The notes beneath the pieces are model-generated. The model was not told where the DNA came from and searched no databases. It was given only the letters and a program-made list of their open reading frames with translations. The position numbers and the translations under genes are program-made. Below, piece after piece: positions 1 to 9,450 of a DNA stretch of 26,397 nucleotides. Position 1 is the stretch's first letter; the number at the start of each line of letters is the position of its first letter. Source of the stretch: Mesotaenium endlicherianum (Eukaryota > Streptophyta > Zygnematophyceae > Zygnematales > Mesotaeniaceae); the NCBI GenBank assembly GCA_009602735.1, contig WELA01010452.1, positions 114,670 through 141,066 on the forward strand, given 5' to 3'.

Positions 1-834
1 CCCCCCCGGGGGCCCCACGCAAATTTTTGTCTCAAAGAACCTACGCACAGGGAGCATGTGAGTCATGCCATGAGAAGATGGTAGCTAGCGCAAGTAGAAT
101 AGTTTACTAAATCTCAAATTTTAATCTTTTGGGGACCCTCGAAGGGGTTCGCTTGCCAAGGGCCTTCTTCCACAGCATCGGACACTGTCCCCGAGGTGGA
201 GAGGCATAAGGAGCCATCTTTTCTGTGCACCTTTAAGGAGATACCTTGAGATGAGGCGCAAAAGCAAACGCAGAGGAAGGTGCCAGGACAGGCCGTGGTG
301 CTCTCCTGATGTGCTGGCGCCAGATCGGGCGGTGAGAGAGGGAGGGGCAGGGGCCGAGCTACACGCCAGGGGGCTGGCCTCCTGCCACCTGGTGTAGCAA
401 GTGCGCGTGCATCTGCATGTGCTGCGCGCTTGCCGGTCTCGTCCTCCTTTCTGAGAGAACCGCACTCCCGCTGTTTTGAGTGCATGCATTGCCCTGTGCG
501 CTAGCCCCCCGCCGCGCCTGTGCCTGCGCCTGCTTGTGTGCATGGGAGGGTCACTGCGCTAGTCTGCCGAAACAGACGCGCCTTTCGCAGTCTTCCTCGC
601 ATGTGTGTTGGGACAGGACGGGACGACGCGCCCCACCAGCCCTTTCTTACTGCTCTCTTATGCAAACCCATGGGACATCATTTATTTTTTTTGACTCTGG
701 TTGATCTCTTGACCTGCTGGGCCACTGCGAGCAGCTCCTCAGCCTCAGCATGACCCCATCTTCTCCATCTCTTCAGTGCCTTAAAGCTTATGTTGTCGGT
801 GCTGTTTTGGGGGGGTGAGGGGGAAGGGGCGCAG
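1..834. other. No supported gene; probably intron or upstream part of the WD40 gene
   Basis: GC-rich sequence with several overlapping open frames on both strands, none resembling a known protein. It begins with a C/G homopolymer run, which may be a contig edge. If the WD40 gene extends upstream, its earlier exons and introns would lie here, but no exon with a convincing WD40 motif was found. Confidence 0.5.
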
Positions 835-2683
835 GTATGTGGACGAGGGCGACCAGGGGGTGAACGACGCGCGCTGGATGCACCACTCGCCCTGCCTCGT
901 CACCGCCAGTGGCAACGGCAGGTATGTGTACACTCCAAGCGCGGCAGGAGCAGGCGGCGGCTCTGACGAATCCCAACTAGCGATGCGCGTGTCCTTTGTC
1001 ACAGCGCTGCTGCCGGCCCTCGGCCCTGCTGTGCTGCTGCCATAAGTTTCTCACCCAGCGCACGGTCCTGTGATCATGCATTGTCTCTGCTGCCCGGATG
1101 GCTCTGTCACTGGCGTGGTCCACGTGTGCCCTCCTCCGTCTCAGCCGGAAGCGTCGGGATGAGTGGCGTGTGGGGAGTGTTTAGGGGCATAGAGGGCAGC
1201 CCTCCCTCACTTCCCCCTTTGGACCTTGCTGCTCTCTTGGTTTCTGGCAGAAGGCAAGCAGCCCAATGCTGACACATGTAAGTCGCTCCCCCTCCTCCCC
1301 CCCCTCCTCCTCTTCCTCCTCCTCTCCTCTCCTCTCTCCTGTGCTGCGGGGATGTGGGGTGCAGCATGGCCATCTGGGACGTGACGCTGGGGCAGCCGTG
1401 CGTGCGCCACCTGTCGACGCATACGCGGTCCATCAACACGGTGAGTGCGCCTCCGCCGCATTGCACTCCCCTAGGACTCTTCCTGCAGCCTGTCGCACAG
1501 AGAGTGGTGCCAGCGCAGCCTTGCAGATGCTCCCTCGCTCACCAGGGGGCATAGCTCATGGCTCCCCCCAAGCGCGCGTGCGCCTGCGCCCTTGCAGGCC
1601 CATCCATATGCCCATCATCAAGTAGCTACATATATGTTGGAAGTTTGCAGAGTTGTGTGCAGACTTGAGGGTCAGCCCTGTGCAAACGCGGAGTAGCATA
1701 GATTGAATTGCTAGTCATCAATGGGCTCGTGCCTACTTTTGTTCCGCTTCTCTCCTTCTCCCTGCATCTATCTCTCTGAGCTCTCTGATCTCCACATTGT
1801 GCCAGGTGGCAATAGCGCCGGATGACCGCCATATTGCAACAGGTGGCGACGACCAGAAAGTGGTATGCCCTTTCGTCCCCCCTCAATATTTCTCCTGCCC
1901 TTCCTTGACCTCTGTGATGAATCACTTGAAGTGTCACTTCAAAGAAATGCACTCTTTCCCCCCCTTACAACCTCTCTCTCACCGCCCCCTGCAAAAGCGC
2001 GCTGGTGTTTCCAAACACGTGCCATTTGCTTGTCATCCTTTGTCCACATTTAGAAGTACAATCAGTACCAGTAATTTTTGTCTCCCTAGCAACGTTGTTG
2101 CACTATGCACCACATGTCACTTGTTGCCCCTTTTGTGATGGTACCAAAAAAGTGGCTGGCTTTCGAGTTAGGCAACTCTTGTCTCCTTCCAAGCTGGGCC
2201 GCGTTGAATGCTTCTTATCAGTTTTATAGTGTTCCAGGCATATGAGATGTAAAAGTGAGAGCGTATGTGTGTGCGTGCGTCTGTGTGTGTGTGTTTGTGT
2301 GTGCGCGCGCGCGTGTGAGCGTGTGTGTGCGTGTGCTTGTGTATGTGTTACATGCATGGCATGCTTGCTTGGTCCTGCTGCCATACCCTGGTCCAATCCA
2401 GAAGTACAATCTTACCTTTTGCTGCCACTTCCTATTTGTGGCCAACACACGACTGGATTTGGGTCCAAGCAGGCTCGGGAAGCATTCAAGGGGTGGTGGG
2501 GTCAGAGCCAACCTGGACGTGTAGAATGCATAGTGGAGGGCAGTTTGCTGGTGCTGGACGCTGACTTGCTCGCCAGGGCGGATGCGTGTGTATGATGTAA
2601 CGAGGCAGGTTCTGTACGAGTACAAGAGGGACGCATCCTCATCTTCCACCATTCAACCTTGGCGGCTGACGTACCCTCTCTAG
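835..2683 (+). CDS. WD40-repeat protein, C-terminal exons (5' part not identified)
   Basis: Four exons are supported: 835-921, 1365-1440, 1806-1862 and about 2577-2683 (TAG stop at 2681-2683). The first three join in frame. They give a beta-propeller blade ending LVTASGNG-S-MAIWDV, then a second blade with HIATGGDDQKV. The last exon continues MRVYDVTRQVLYEYKR. The GD...IWDV and GGDD...VRVYDV patterns are typical of WD40 blades. Splice sites are good: GCAG/GT, donors GTATGT, GTGAGT and GTATGC, and acceptors after pyrimidine-rich or GT-rich stretches. WD40 proteins are binding scaffolds; I could not tell which family this is. Exons upstream of 835 were not found. Exon 3 ends in phase 0, but the last exon needs one extra base before CGG-ATG, so either a short exon was missed or there is a single-base lesion or sequencing error near 2577. 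A TGTAA follows at 2822. Confidence 0.72.
2262..2350 (+). repeat. (GT)n-rich intron tract
   Basis: Interrupted GT/GC dinucleotides within the last intron of the WD40 gene. The GT-rich strand is the sense strand of that gene. Confidence 0.85.
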
Positions 2684-2759
2684 CAGCAGCAGCAGTAGCA
2701 GCAGCAGGGCGGTAGCAGCCGCAGCATTGTAGTCCCTTCAGTATTGTAGTCCCTTCAGT
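2684..2759. repeat. CAG-triplet run and 17-bp tandem duplication in the 3' UTR
   Basis: CAG/CAGTAG triplets run from about 2684 to 2725. They are followed by two identical 17-bp units beginning ATTGTAGTCC, at 2726-2742 and 2743-2759. Confidence 0.8.
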
Positions 2760-2821
2760 CAGCGTCCTTCGAGATGTTACAACTTATAGTCTCTTCTGTA
2801 CTTATCTCATACAAGCATACG

Positions 2822-2826
2822 TGTAA
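2822..2826 (+). terminator. TGTAA poly(A) signal of the WD40 gene
   Basis: TGTAA lies 139 nt after the TAG at 2681-2683. TGTAA is the usual chlorophyte polyadenylation signal, and its position and strand agree with the WD40 last exon. The 3' UTR also contains CAG/CAGTAG triplets and a 17-bp tandem duplication. Confidence 0.5.
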
Positions 2827-3300
2827 ACTTCCATGAACGACGAGCCCGATCTGCATTATATTAATTACACGCGTGCATAGTTCATGCGTACGCAACTTTG
2901 AGCACGTATTGATGATTTAACAAGGCAGCAGCAAAGACATGTTATCAAGCAAGCTGACAAACCAAGGCCACACGCATCATGTTGACATAGAGAACGAGAA
3001 GCTACTTAATGCATACTCAGAAATATGAACATCAGCCCCAAATTTGGAAAAGCTCCAGCTACAACACTGCTAAACTACCTAGTCCTCTCTGCAAATGCTG
3101 AGCATAATTAAGATTTTAGTGCACACTTCCCACCACTATGGGAAACCAGCTTCACTAAGAAGACATTAAAACAGCCTACATTAAAAGTTACCCACTTTAC
3201 TTTGCCACTGACTAGTCAACATGAATGAACTCCATATATGGCCTGGATCGTTTCCAGCCATAACAGATTTCAATAATGACCGCTTAGGCCTGAGTATAAT

Positions 3301-3305
3301 TTACA
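3301..3305 (-). terminator. TGTAA poly(A) signal of paralogue A
   Basis: The plus strand reads TTACA, so the minus strand is TGTAA, about 105 nt past the stop of the last exon. Confidence 0.45.
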
Positions 3306-3407
3306 CTGACGTGCATCTAGCACTCCAAACACACGTGTCCATCGCAACGGACGCAAAAACCCCATGCTTTTTCTCCATTGCATAACTGTCATCACAGCGG
3401 CCATAAG

Positions 3408-3578
3408 TTAGCGACACATATATTGGGCTTGCAAGTGCACACCGCTCAAATAGTTTGGTACGCAAGGTAAGCCCAATGCCACCCCCTGGACCTGAGCCGG
3501 CAGGAGTAAATCCGACGGGGGGGGGTTGCAAGGGACACTCTTAGGCAAAAGCATCCGCATGGGGGGTGGCTGTGCCGC
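3408..3578 (-). CDS. Last exon of paralogue A: Pro-rich C-terminus
   Basis: The acceptor is TGCAG at 3583-3579 and the frame enters in phase 0. It encodes 56 residues beginning AAQPPPMRMLLP and including LLLPAQVQGVAL, then TAA. Copy B has VTRPPAMRPLMP and FFPPQVQAVAP in the same places, with a stop at almost the same site. The CTTATGGCCGCTG just past the stop is also conserved. Reading frame and stop position are kept although the residues diverge, which argues for past or present coding. Confidence 0.65.
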   Translation of the reverse strand, partial: AAQPPPMRMLLPKSVPCNPPPSDLLLPAQVQGVALGLPCVPNYLSGVHLQAQYMCR

Positions 3579-6500
3579 CTGCATGAACACACGCGCAGCC
3601 CAGCGTTAAGCATCTGTCAGAAGTGTACGCTGTTCACCCATCCAAGACCGATCTAAGTGGATTCTACAATTAAGTTGCACGCTTGTTTTCGAGTCTCGAC
3701 AACCAATGACGACCACACTTAAATTGATAATGCAGGAGGCTGCACGGGTGAGAGTAAGAGAGTACCCGAACAATGGGCGGCCTGCCCCGCTTTTGCAGGC
3801 TCACTCCGCTCCCTCCACCCCTTGCTCCTGCCCTTGTTGATGCATGGGCCCGCAACACTGGCTGCCATTGCTGCGGGGGCCTGCACCAGTGGTGCCTGGA
3901 AGTGGGAGGCCATCAGACATGAAGGGCCAGGTGCATGCTGTAGGAATGCCAGCTATGGTATGGCGGCATTTTGCACTTGCAGGACGGGCCCTGCCCACAC
4001 CGGAGGCGATGCTCCCTGCACACGCAATCACACACGTGTACAGATTACAGATGGAAGTAAGAACAGTTCCTTTGCAGACATATGGCAAGGATTCATGCTG
4101 AGGCTGCGCCCAAGCCTGGCACGTGTGACCACAAGAGTGCGCAATTCAGATACAACCACAGCAGCTAGACATCATACAGACCAGCACACACACATACAAA
4201 CATGTAGCACACGCATACGTGGTCACACTTGCACACACACGCGTGCACACACAGATCCAAGTAGCCCCACACACACATAGACAGCTATTATACCCATACA
4301 TCTTTGAAAGGGTACAGAGATCCTTGCGTTAACTCAGGTCCATCTCATGTCCTTAATCTCGTCCCCTCTTTGTGTCTTTCTTCCTTAGTAAAAACAGCCC
4401 TCGCATACTGTAAATCTGAACCTCCTCATGTTTCCACACAGAACATCAGACACTCATCTACCTGCTACTTAATTTCTCTAGACTGGCATTCAACCATTCA
4501 AAGCTGAAAATGGTCCTATAGAAAGCAACGCTTGCAGAAGTCCCATGGCACGCCTGCACCTGAAACGAAGGCGGAGCAAAAAACGCATGGGGATGGTCAA
4601 ATATGGAACTCATTGGCTGTCTTGGCCTCAATGGAGATAGATCCTTCACCTGCACACACATACACACAATCCCAGAGCAGCTGCACCTGTCACCATTCAT
4701 GCCTTCGCGTTCTGGATGCCAGCTTAGATCAACAATTCACACACAACACGCATGTGTGGTACCAGCGACTAAGCGCGACGAAAATAATGCCTAGCGGCAG
4801 GCTGCGGAAGAGGTGAAACGAAAGCCCACCTGTTACGAAGGGAGAGGGGCACGTTTTGCTCGCTTGCTTGCTCTTGCTCCCCTGCTACCTCCAGGCAACA
4901 GGGGCAGAGATGCCTCCTGCATAACACGCGCACGTGCATGTACAGGCTCATTAAATAGTGCTCTTGTACAGCGGACATGCACGTCGTTGATCTAACGAGT
5001 GGCGCACTTTGACATCTCTAAGCAGCCATGCTTCCACCAACACAGTTATATACACACTCATGCGGACCCGCACCTCCTCACAGTGAAGTCCCATAAGGAT
5101 TTAGGATGAAGGCAATCGCGCATAGCAACAAAATTGGCAGCGATGATGCACACTCATGCATGCTTGAGGCCAGGAACAAGAAAGTTATTCTGGAAGGACA
5201 TCAGAATAGCTTGCCTGCAAATTGTCCCAGGGAGAGAGGAGGTGGCAAGATGACTCAAGAGGTGTGAATCACTAATTATGAGTACAGGATGCTTGAAATG
5301 GCTCACCTGCAATTGGTTCTCCGCTATTGATGGCGGAGAGGCAGCGCCTGCAGGTTCTGCAGAGCCCACCGTGCGCTTTTGCTTCCCCCCCTTTTCCTGG
5401 TGCAGCTGCTGCTGACCCGAGCTGCTAGGAGCCTGCCCCCAAAGATAGTGGTCATAACCAGCAAACAGACATTCAGGACCCTTCCACTCTCCTTGTTAAA
5501 CAATCCCCCGCCCTCCTCTATCTCCATTCTTAAAGCTCAGTTGGGCCAAGTGCATGTATGCCTCCCACATTGACAAGAAAGAGCATTGGCGGCGCATATG
5601 GGGCCGTTACTGACCTGGATGTTGCTGGATGCCAGAGGAAGCTCCAAGCTATCTTTTAATGAATTCATCCAATATGAAAGATCTTGCCCCCTCCCATTGA
5701 CATCCTTTCCTGTCCCAAACTTGTCATTACCGTTGAACAGCTCCTTTTATATTTGCACCCCTTCAATGCTGAGTTGCACCTGCACACACAAACTCGCACA
5801 AAGCCAAGGGTGCATGGTCGCTCTCTGCCGGAAACTTTGTGTTCCCGAACGTTGAAGAGCCCACGCACACGTCTGAGACTCACTAATAACATTTTTAAAC
5901 TTACACCCAACTTCCACCTCAAGCTTGAGACTCTCCAACCATTGAGTAGTAAAGATGGCACACAAACATGACTAACAATTGCACACCCTTAACGCAGTGT
6001 GTACCTCCTTGGCCACCTGCGGAATGTTACTCGCAACCTCCTCCGTAGCCTCTAAAAAGCCCGGCTGCTTTTGAAAGGTATCCAAGAGACTCCTGTATAT
6101 TCCTCTTGATGCAGAAGCTCCACACACCACCTGTCAAATCACACACTTGCAGATTTACTAATTAAAAGTTGTGTGTGGAGACTGAAGAATAGAAAAGCTC
6201 ATGACTGGATCACATCTGATTGCCAACCGTTGTCACATTATCAATGAATGTGTAATCTGAATATATTTTTTGCAGGCAAGATGTGCCAAGCAGTGAGAAG
6301 AATGAGAAATGCACACTGCTGGCTGTGATGCTTACCTTTGAAGCTCTTGTTGCCAAGGCGTCTTGCGGCAGGGAAAACAAGGGTCTTCTCAAATTGTGTT
6401 GCTGGCGAGGGGCATGGCAACAGGAGCGCACAGGTAAAGACAAAGACAAAGGTAGGGACAAGACCAACAGGAACAGGGGTATCGCCACATCAGAATCTGA

Positions 6501-7856
6501 ACACAATATGTGACCTGATTGATGTTCTCATGATGCATATTTATCACTTAAAGTTCAGTAGTACTGTAATCAGTCATGTGTACCTCCTGGTCAAATCCAA
6601 AAAAAAGAGTTGGAACCTCCGGTGAGACAAGGTTGGGACGTCCCCCATTGAGGCCATCCTGCAGCAGCCCTAGCAGCAGCAGAATAAACTTATTCACTTA
6701 GCAAAAAATCATGTTCTATTTTACGTATGGGTAACGCATGACTGGGTAGGGTCACTTACCTACGCTTTGATGCTGCACTATTCAACCATACGTTCCTCAA
6801 AGCACAGTCATTCTCAGGTCATATGTGGTTACTAATACCTGAGGCAAAAGAGTATTGAATCTTCCTATTCCGCCCACTCTGGAGCAGCCATAGGGTACGG
6901 AGCAGCTATAGCAACTGAAACAACTGGCAGCAGAATAATCATGAAGTTAACATACGCAGCATAGTCCCTCATGGTATAAAAGTTTTAAATCACCAGGATG
7001 TGCTGCTGTGAAGACATTGCTGGGCATTACTAGCAATTTGATTCCTTGCTTGTTTGGTGGCTTTTCATTGGAGAGGATATTGCACATACTCTCAAGAGTC
7101 ATCCTTATTGACCTTCAGGACTGAAAACCGCTGATCGCTTCATTGACATGAATGAAAGCTGGTGTTAAGCTTCAGCTCAACATGTATGTCAATGAAAGAG
7201 AACGTACCTTAAGAGGGGACAGGCCCCAAGTAGTGGCAACATGGTAGGTTGCCATTCTTCAGCTGTGTACAAGCAGGAACAGGAATACAAGGCAACATAG
7301 AGCATTTGTTCAGACCATGAAGCTTTCAGACAGTAGGTGAATTACTAGTGTGCAGATTAATACAGCAAGGAGATGGGTCCCTACAAGCTGTTCAAAACTT
7401 CACATTATCAAATCAGAGGTCGACTTAAAGAGTAACAATTGAATCACAAAGAACTCTCAATCAGGTAAAGTGGAAATAGAATAAATGCCAAGCGATAGCA
7501 GCAGAAACATCTCATTCAACTGGCAGACATCCACGAAGTCAAAAGATGCTGCGAAGTTTCTCATGAAACGTTTCAAACCACTAGATTGTGCTGCTGTGAA
7601 GACATTGTTGGGCATTACTAGCAAGTTGACTCGTTGATTGTCTGTCAGCTTTAAGTTGAAAAAGATATTGCGCATATTCTCAAGAGTCGTCCCTATTGAC
7701 CTTCAGGACTGAAAATCGTTCATTGCTTACATTGACGTGAATGAGAGCTGGCGTACTTGAGCTTCAGCTCAACATATGTATCTCAATGAAAAAGAACATA
7801 CCTTAAGAGGGGACAGTACCCAAGTGGTGGCAATATGGTAGGTTGCAATCCTTCAG
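3408..7856 (-). CDS. Uncharacterised AT-hook protein, tandem paralogue A (5' end not resolved)
   Basis: Exons are inferred from matching splice sites and open frames shared with copy B. In 5'-to-3' order they are 7856-7802, 7700-7579, 7262-7208, 7112-6994, 6905-6839, 6669-6584, 6401-6336, 6130-6005, 5743-5615, 5432-5307, 4916-4837 (or 4830), 3895-3766 and 3578-3408. The joins from 6669 to 5307 agree in phase. Landmarks are GACPLLR-SIRMTLESM, LLQDGLNGGRPN, FSLPQDA, EATEEVASNIPQVAKE, a QQQ...KQKR exon, a SKRAKR basic exon, an AT-hook (QKRGRP) and a Pro-rich C-terminus ending in TAA at 3410-3408. The basic patches and AT-hook suggest a nuclear DNA-binding protein; I recognise no family. The join 6994 to 6905 is out of phase, and no start codon was found. 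In the copy-B-like reading, a TAA (4835-4833) and a TAG (3955-3953) interrupt the frame; other splice sites avoid both. Confidence 0.6.
3766..3895 (-). CDS. AT-hook exon of paralogue A
   Basis: The exon ends ...QKRGRPPIVR at a GG/GTACTC donor. The RGRP core at 3778-3795 is the minor-groove-binding AT-hook consensus. The copy B equivalent reads QKRGRPAYVK. Both join in phase 0 to the Pro-rich last exon. The start at 3895 (TTCCAG acceptor) is chosen because it restores the frame from a donor at 4836. The start homologous to copy B would be about 4020, and its frame meets TAG at 3955-3953 and then a frameshift before HASTRAGA. Confidence 0.6.
4180..4280 (-). repeat. (GT)n-rich intron tract of paralogue A (AC-rich on plus)
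   Basis: AC-rich on the plus strand, so GT-rich on the sense strand of paralogue A. Confidence 0.8.
5307..5432 (-). CDS. Gln/Lys-rich exon of paralogue A
   Basis: This 42-codon exon runs phase 0 to phase 0, between a GGGGGCAG acceptor and a CAG/GTGAGC donor. It reads APSSSGQQQLHQ, then GGKQKRTVGSAEPAG, ending AENQLQ. The copy B exon (16053-15934) has DLSSQQQQQQ, AKRKRKGGSAQTAGAP and PFQ. Together they show a Gln run followed by a basic, NLS-like patch and a Pro/Ala linker. Confidence 0.65.
6005..6401 (-). CDS. Two joined exons of paralogue A (FSLPQDA and EATEEVASNI)
   Basis: Exon 6401-6336 (22 codons) contains RRPLFSLPQDA and ends at an excellent donor, AAAG/GTAAGC. Exon 6130-6005 (42 codons) contains YRSLLDTFQKQPGF and EATEEVASNIPQVAKE, with the donor GAG/GTACAC. 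Both are phase 0. Copy B equivalents are 17352-17281 (NRPRFSLPQDAV) and 17099-16932 (PEAAEHVVANISEV), in the same order. The TTGCCAG or TCGCCAG acceptor context is conserved too. Confidence 0.62.
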
Positions 7857-8085
7857 CTGTGAACAAGCAGGGACAGGAATGCAGGCAACACAAGAGCATT
7901 TGTTCAGACCATAAAGCTTTCAGACAAAGTAGGTGAAGTAGGAGTGTGCAGATTGATATGATGGTCCCTACAAGAAGCTTTTCAAAATTTCACATCGTAA
8001 ATCAAGAGTCAGAGGTCTACTTGGAAAGAAACTATTGAATCAGGACAAACGTCAAGCCTGATAAAGTGGCAATAGAATACATGTT
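6985..8085. repeat. Tandem intragenic duplication carrying two exon pairs
   Basis: Unit 1 is about 6985-7485 and unit 2 about 7575-8085, offset 588-595 bp. Each carries a 55-bp exon (7262-7208; 7856-7802) followed by an exon beginning SI(R/G)(M/T)TLE (7112-6994; 7700-7579), with flanking intron sequence. The encoded peptides are QPTMLPLLGACPLLR and QPTILPPLGYCPLLR. The second exons share LLVMP(S/N)NVFTAA. Copy B has only one corresponding exon pair (17942-17888 and 17806 onward). Confidence 0.8.
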
Positions 8086-8469
8086 AAGCAGTTGAGCATA
8101 GATCAGGAAGTAAGCGGGATGTATACAGGTTGTAGAACAAACGGTGGCGTTGAGACTAGCAAGCAAATTTTGGTACGCTTTTGCTTGTATATGCAGTACT
8201 TCGCCGAATTCAACTTAAGAACAAGAAACGCCTCAACAAAGCGTTTATGAAGACCAAATTTGACAGCTGTTATCTCTTAAATCATAAGATAAGTGCCTCA
8301 CAAACTAATGTAAGCAAAAAGAGGCGGCTCTTGCTCAACTTACAGCTGTCCTAGGTATTCTGCTATTGGAAGGGCGTTGGAGAACTCTGAGAAGCAACCA
8401 ACGCGTGTAAGAGCCCGAAAACCTTGTTGTAACATTTAACGTTAGTTACGTTGCAATGAAGACCATTGA

Positions 8470-9450
8470 CCACGCTCGAATTTTAGGCCACTGGGTGATC
8501 CGGGTTGGACCCAGGTGCAATTTGAGCCCTCTTGTTGTAAGGGATTGGGGTCAAGTCACCGTTTGATATTTGGCTGACCTCTGAAGGCAACGAGACAATG
8601 TAGGCTAAGCATTCTTTGTGCTTTAGTCCCGTTACCCCTCCCTACATCGTTTGAAGGGGCAGAATCGTACGAGGTCATTGCCCGGCAAAGCACTGGAATC
8701 GATGTCGAATCCGAGCGAATCCCGATCCTTTCCGAGATTGTCCTAGTCCGGTGTAGGAGTTGACGACTATTGAGGTGGTAGTGGTCTGCGATAGGATGAA
8801 ATCAAAGGTGTACTTGAAATGAGGTTGATCGAAGGGACCTCGAGCACGAGTTGGCACTTCGAAGTTTGTCCCATGCAGCTTAAATTTCTGCACGCGAAGC
8901 TGTCGGCTGTTTCGACAATGTCGAAATAGCCGACAGAAATTGAGATTTTTTTTTGGATTCAAGCTGGTTCACGTCACTAGAGAAATACAACAGCCCAAAA
9001 TAGGTTCAAGCTGGGCACATTGTCGAAATAGCCGACAGAACGTTTTGTACCGATGTATAAGCATTGAGAACAAAAATCGAGTTCAAGCGGGATCGCGTGT
9101 GAAAGGTGGCTGATACAGGCTGATAGTGATTGAGAAGGCACTGAAAAATTCATCGACAACCATACACAACCAACATCGTAGTTTTAGAGCCCCTAACACG
9201 CGCGAAGATCGATGCAGGAGGCACGAGAGAGATAGAGTTCCGACCAGTGACGTCCACCTTTCCGCATGAGTTGTACCACCAGTTGCTAGTAGGCTTGCAG
9301 CAGCTTTATAGCCATGCAGTTTTTTACGTCAGACAGGAGAACTTATACGGTGCTCATTCTTTGAGCATATGCTTCAGCAGAACCTTCACATCGTTCTCTG
9401 CCCCTAAAACAAGTATTTTTATTGATTATGTCCTCTTCACTCCCTGATTC
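8470..9450. other. Conserved 5' block of paralogue A
   Basis: The region upstream of the recognised exons aligns to about 18810-19790. The best-conserved part is about 8490-8640 (CCGGGTTGGACCCA, GGGATTGGGGTCAAG, TGACCTCT-AAGGCAACGAG). At 9398-9363 the minus strand reads AENDVKVLLKHML and then soon meets a stop. Copy B has AENDVKILLEHML at 19694-19659 and stays open. This may be the 5' UTR, promoter or first exon of the gene. No start codon could be chosen. Confidence 0.45.
8900..8936. repeat. Near-perfect 18-bp inverted repeat with 1-nt spacer
   Basis: The left arm is CTGTCGGCTGTTTCGACA (8900-8917). The right arm is TGTCGAAATAGCCGACAG (8919-8936), with one mismatch. The right-arm unit occurs again, identical, at 9021-9038. 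Copy B has only a degraded TTGTCGCATAGCCAACGAC. Confidence 0.85.

Larger units (their letters stand above)
2900..9450. repeat. Segmental duplication, copy A
   Basis: The block aligns colinearly, with many diverged positions, to 13560-19790. Anchors include the CGGCCATAAGTTA block (about 3400 against 14090), the AT-hook exon (3766-3895 against 14486-14737), the Gln/Lys-rich exon (5307-5432 against 15934-16053), the FSLPQDA exon (6336-6401 against 17281-17352) and TGATCCGGGTTGGACCCA (about 8496 against 18838). Homology fades about where TGATTATGTCCTCTTCAC meets TGATTGTGTCCTGTTCAC (9440 against 19780). The offset drifts from about 10.66 kb to 10.34 kb, which reflects indels and separate internal duplications. 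Confidence 0.85.

Noticed and set aside
1251..1277. 27-bp plus-strand microexon between WD40 exons 1 and 2, with good borders
   Set aside because: In the required phase it contains TGA. Direct joining of 921 to 1365 gives an intact WD40 blade.
6584..6669. Resemblance of LLQDGLNGGRPN to large nucleoporin (Nup205-type) segments
   Set aside because: The similarity is limited to a short Leu/Gly pattern. Neighbouring exons, the basic patches and the AT-hook do not fit a nucleoporin.
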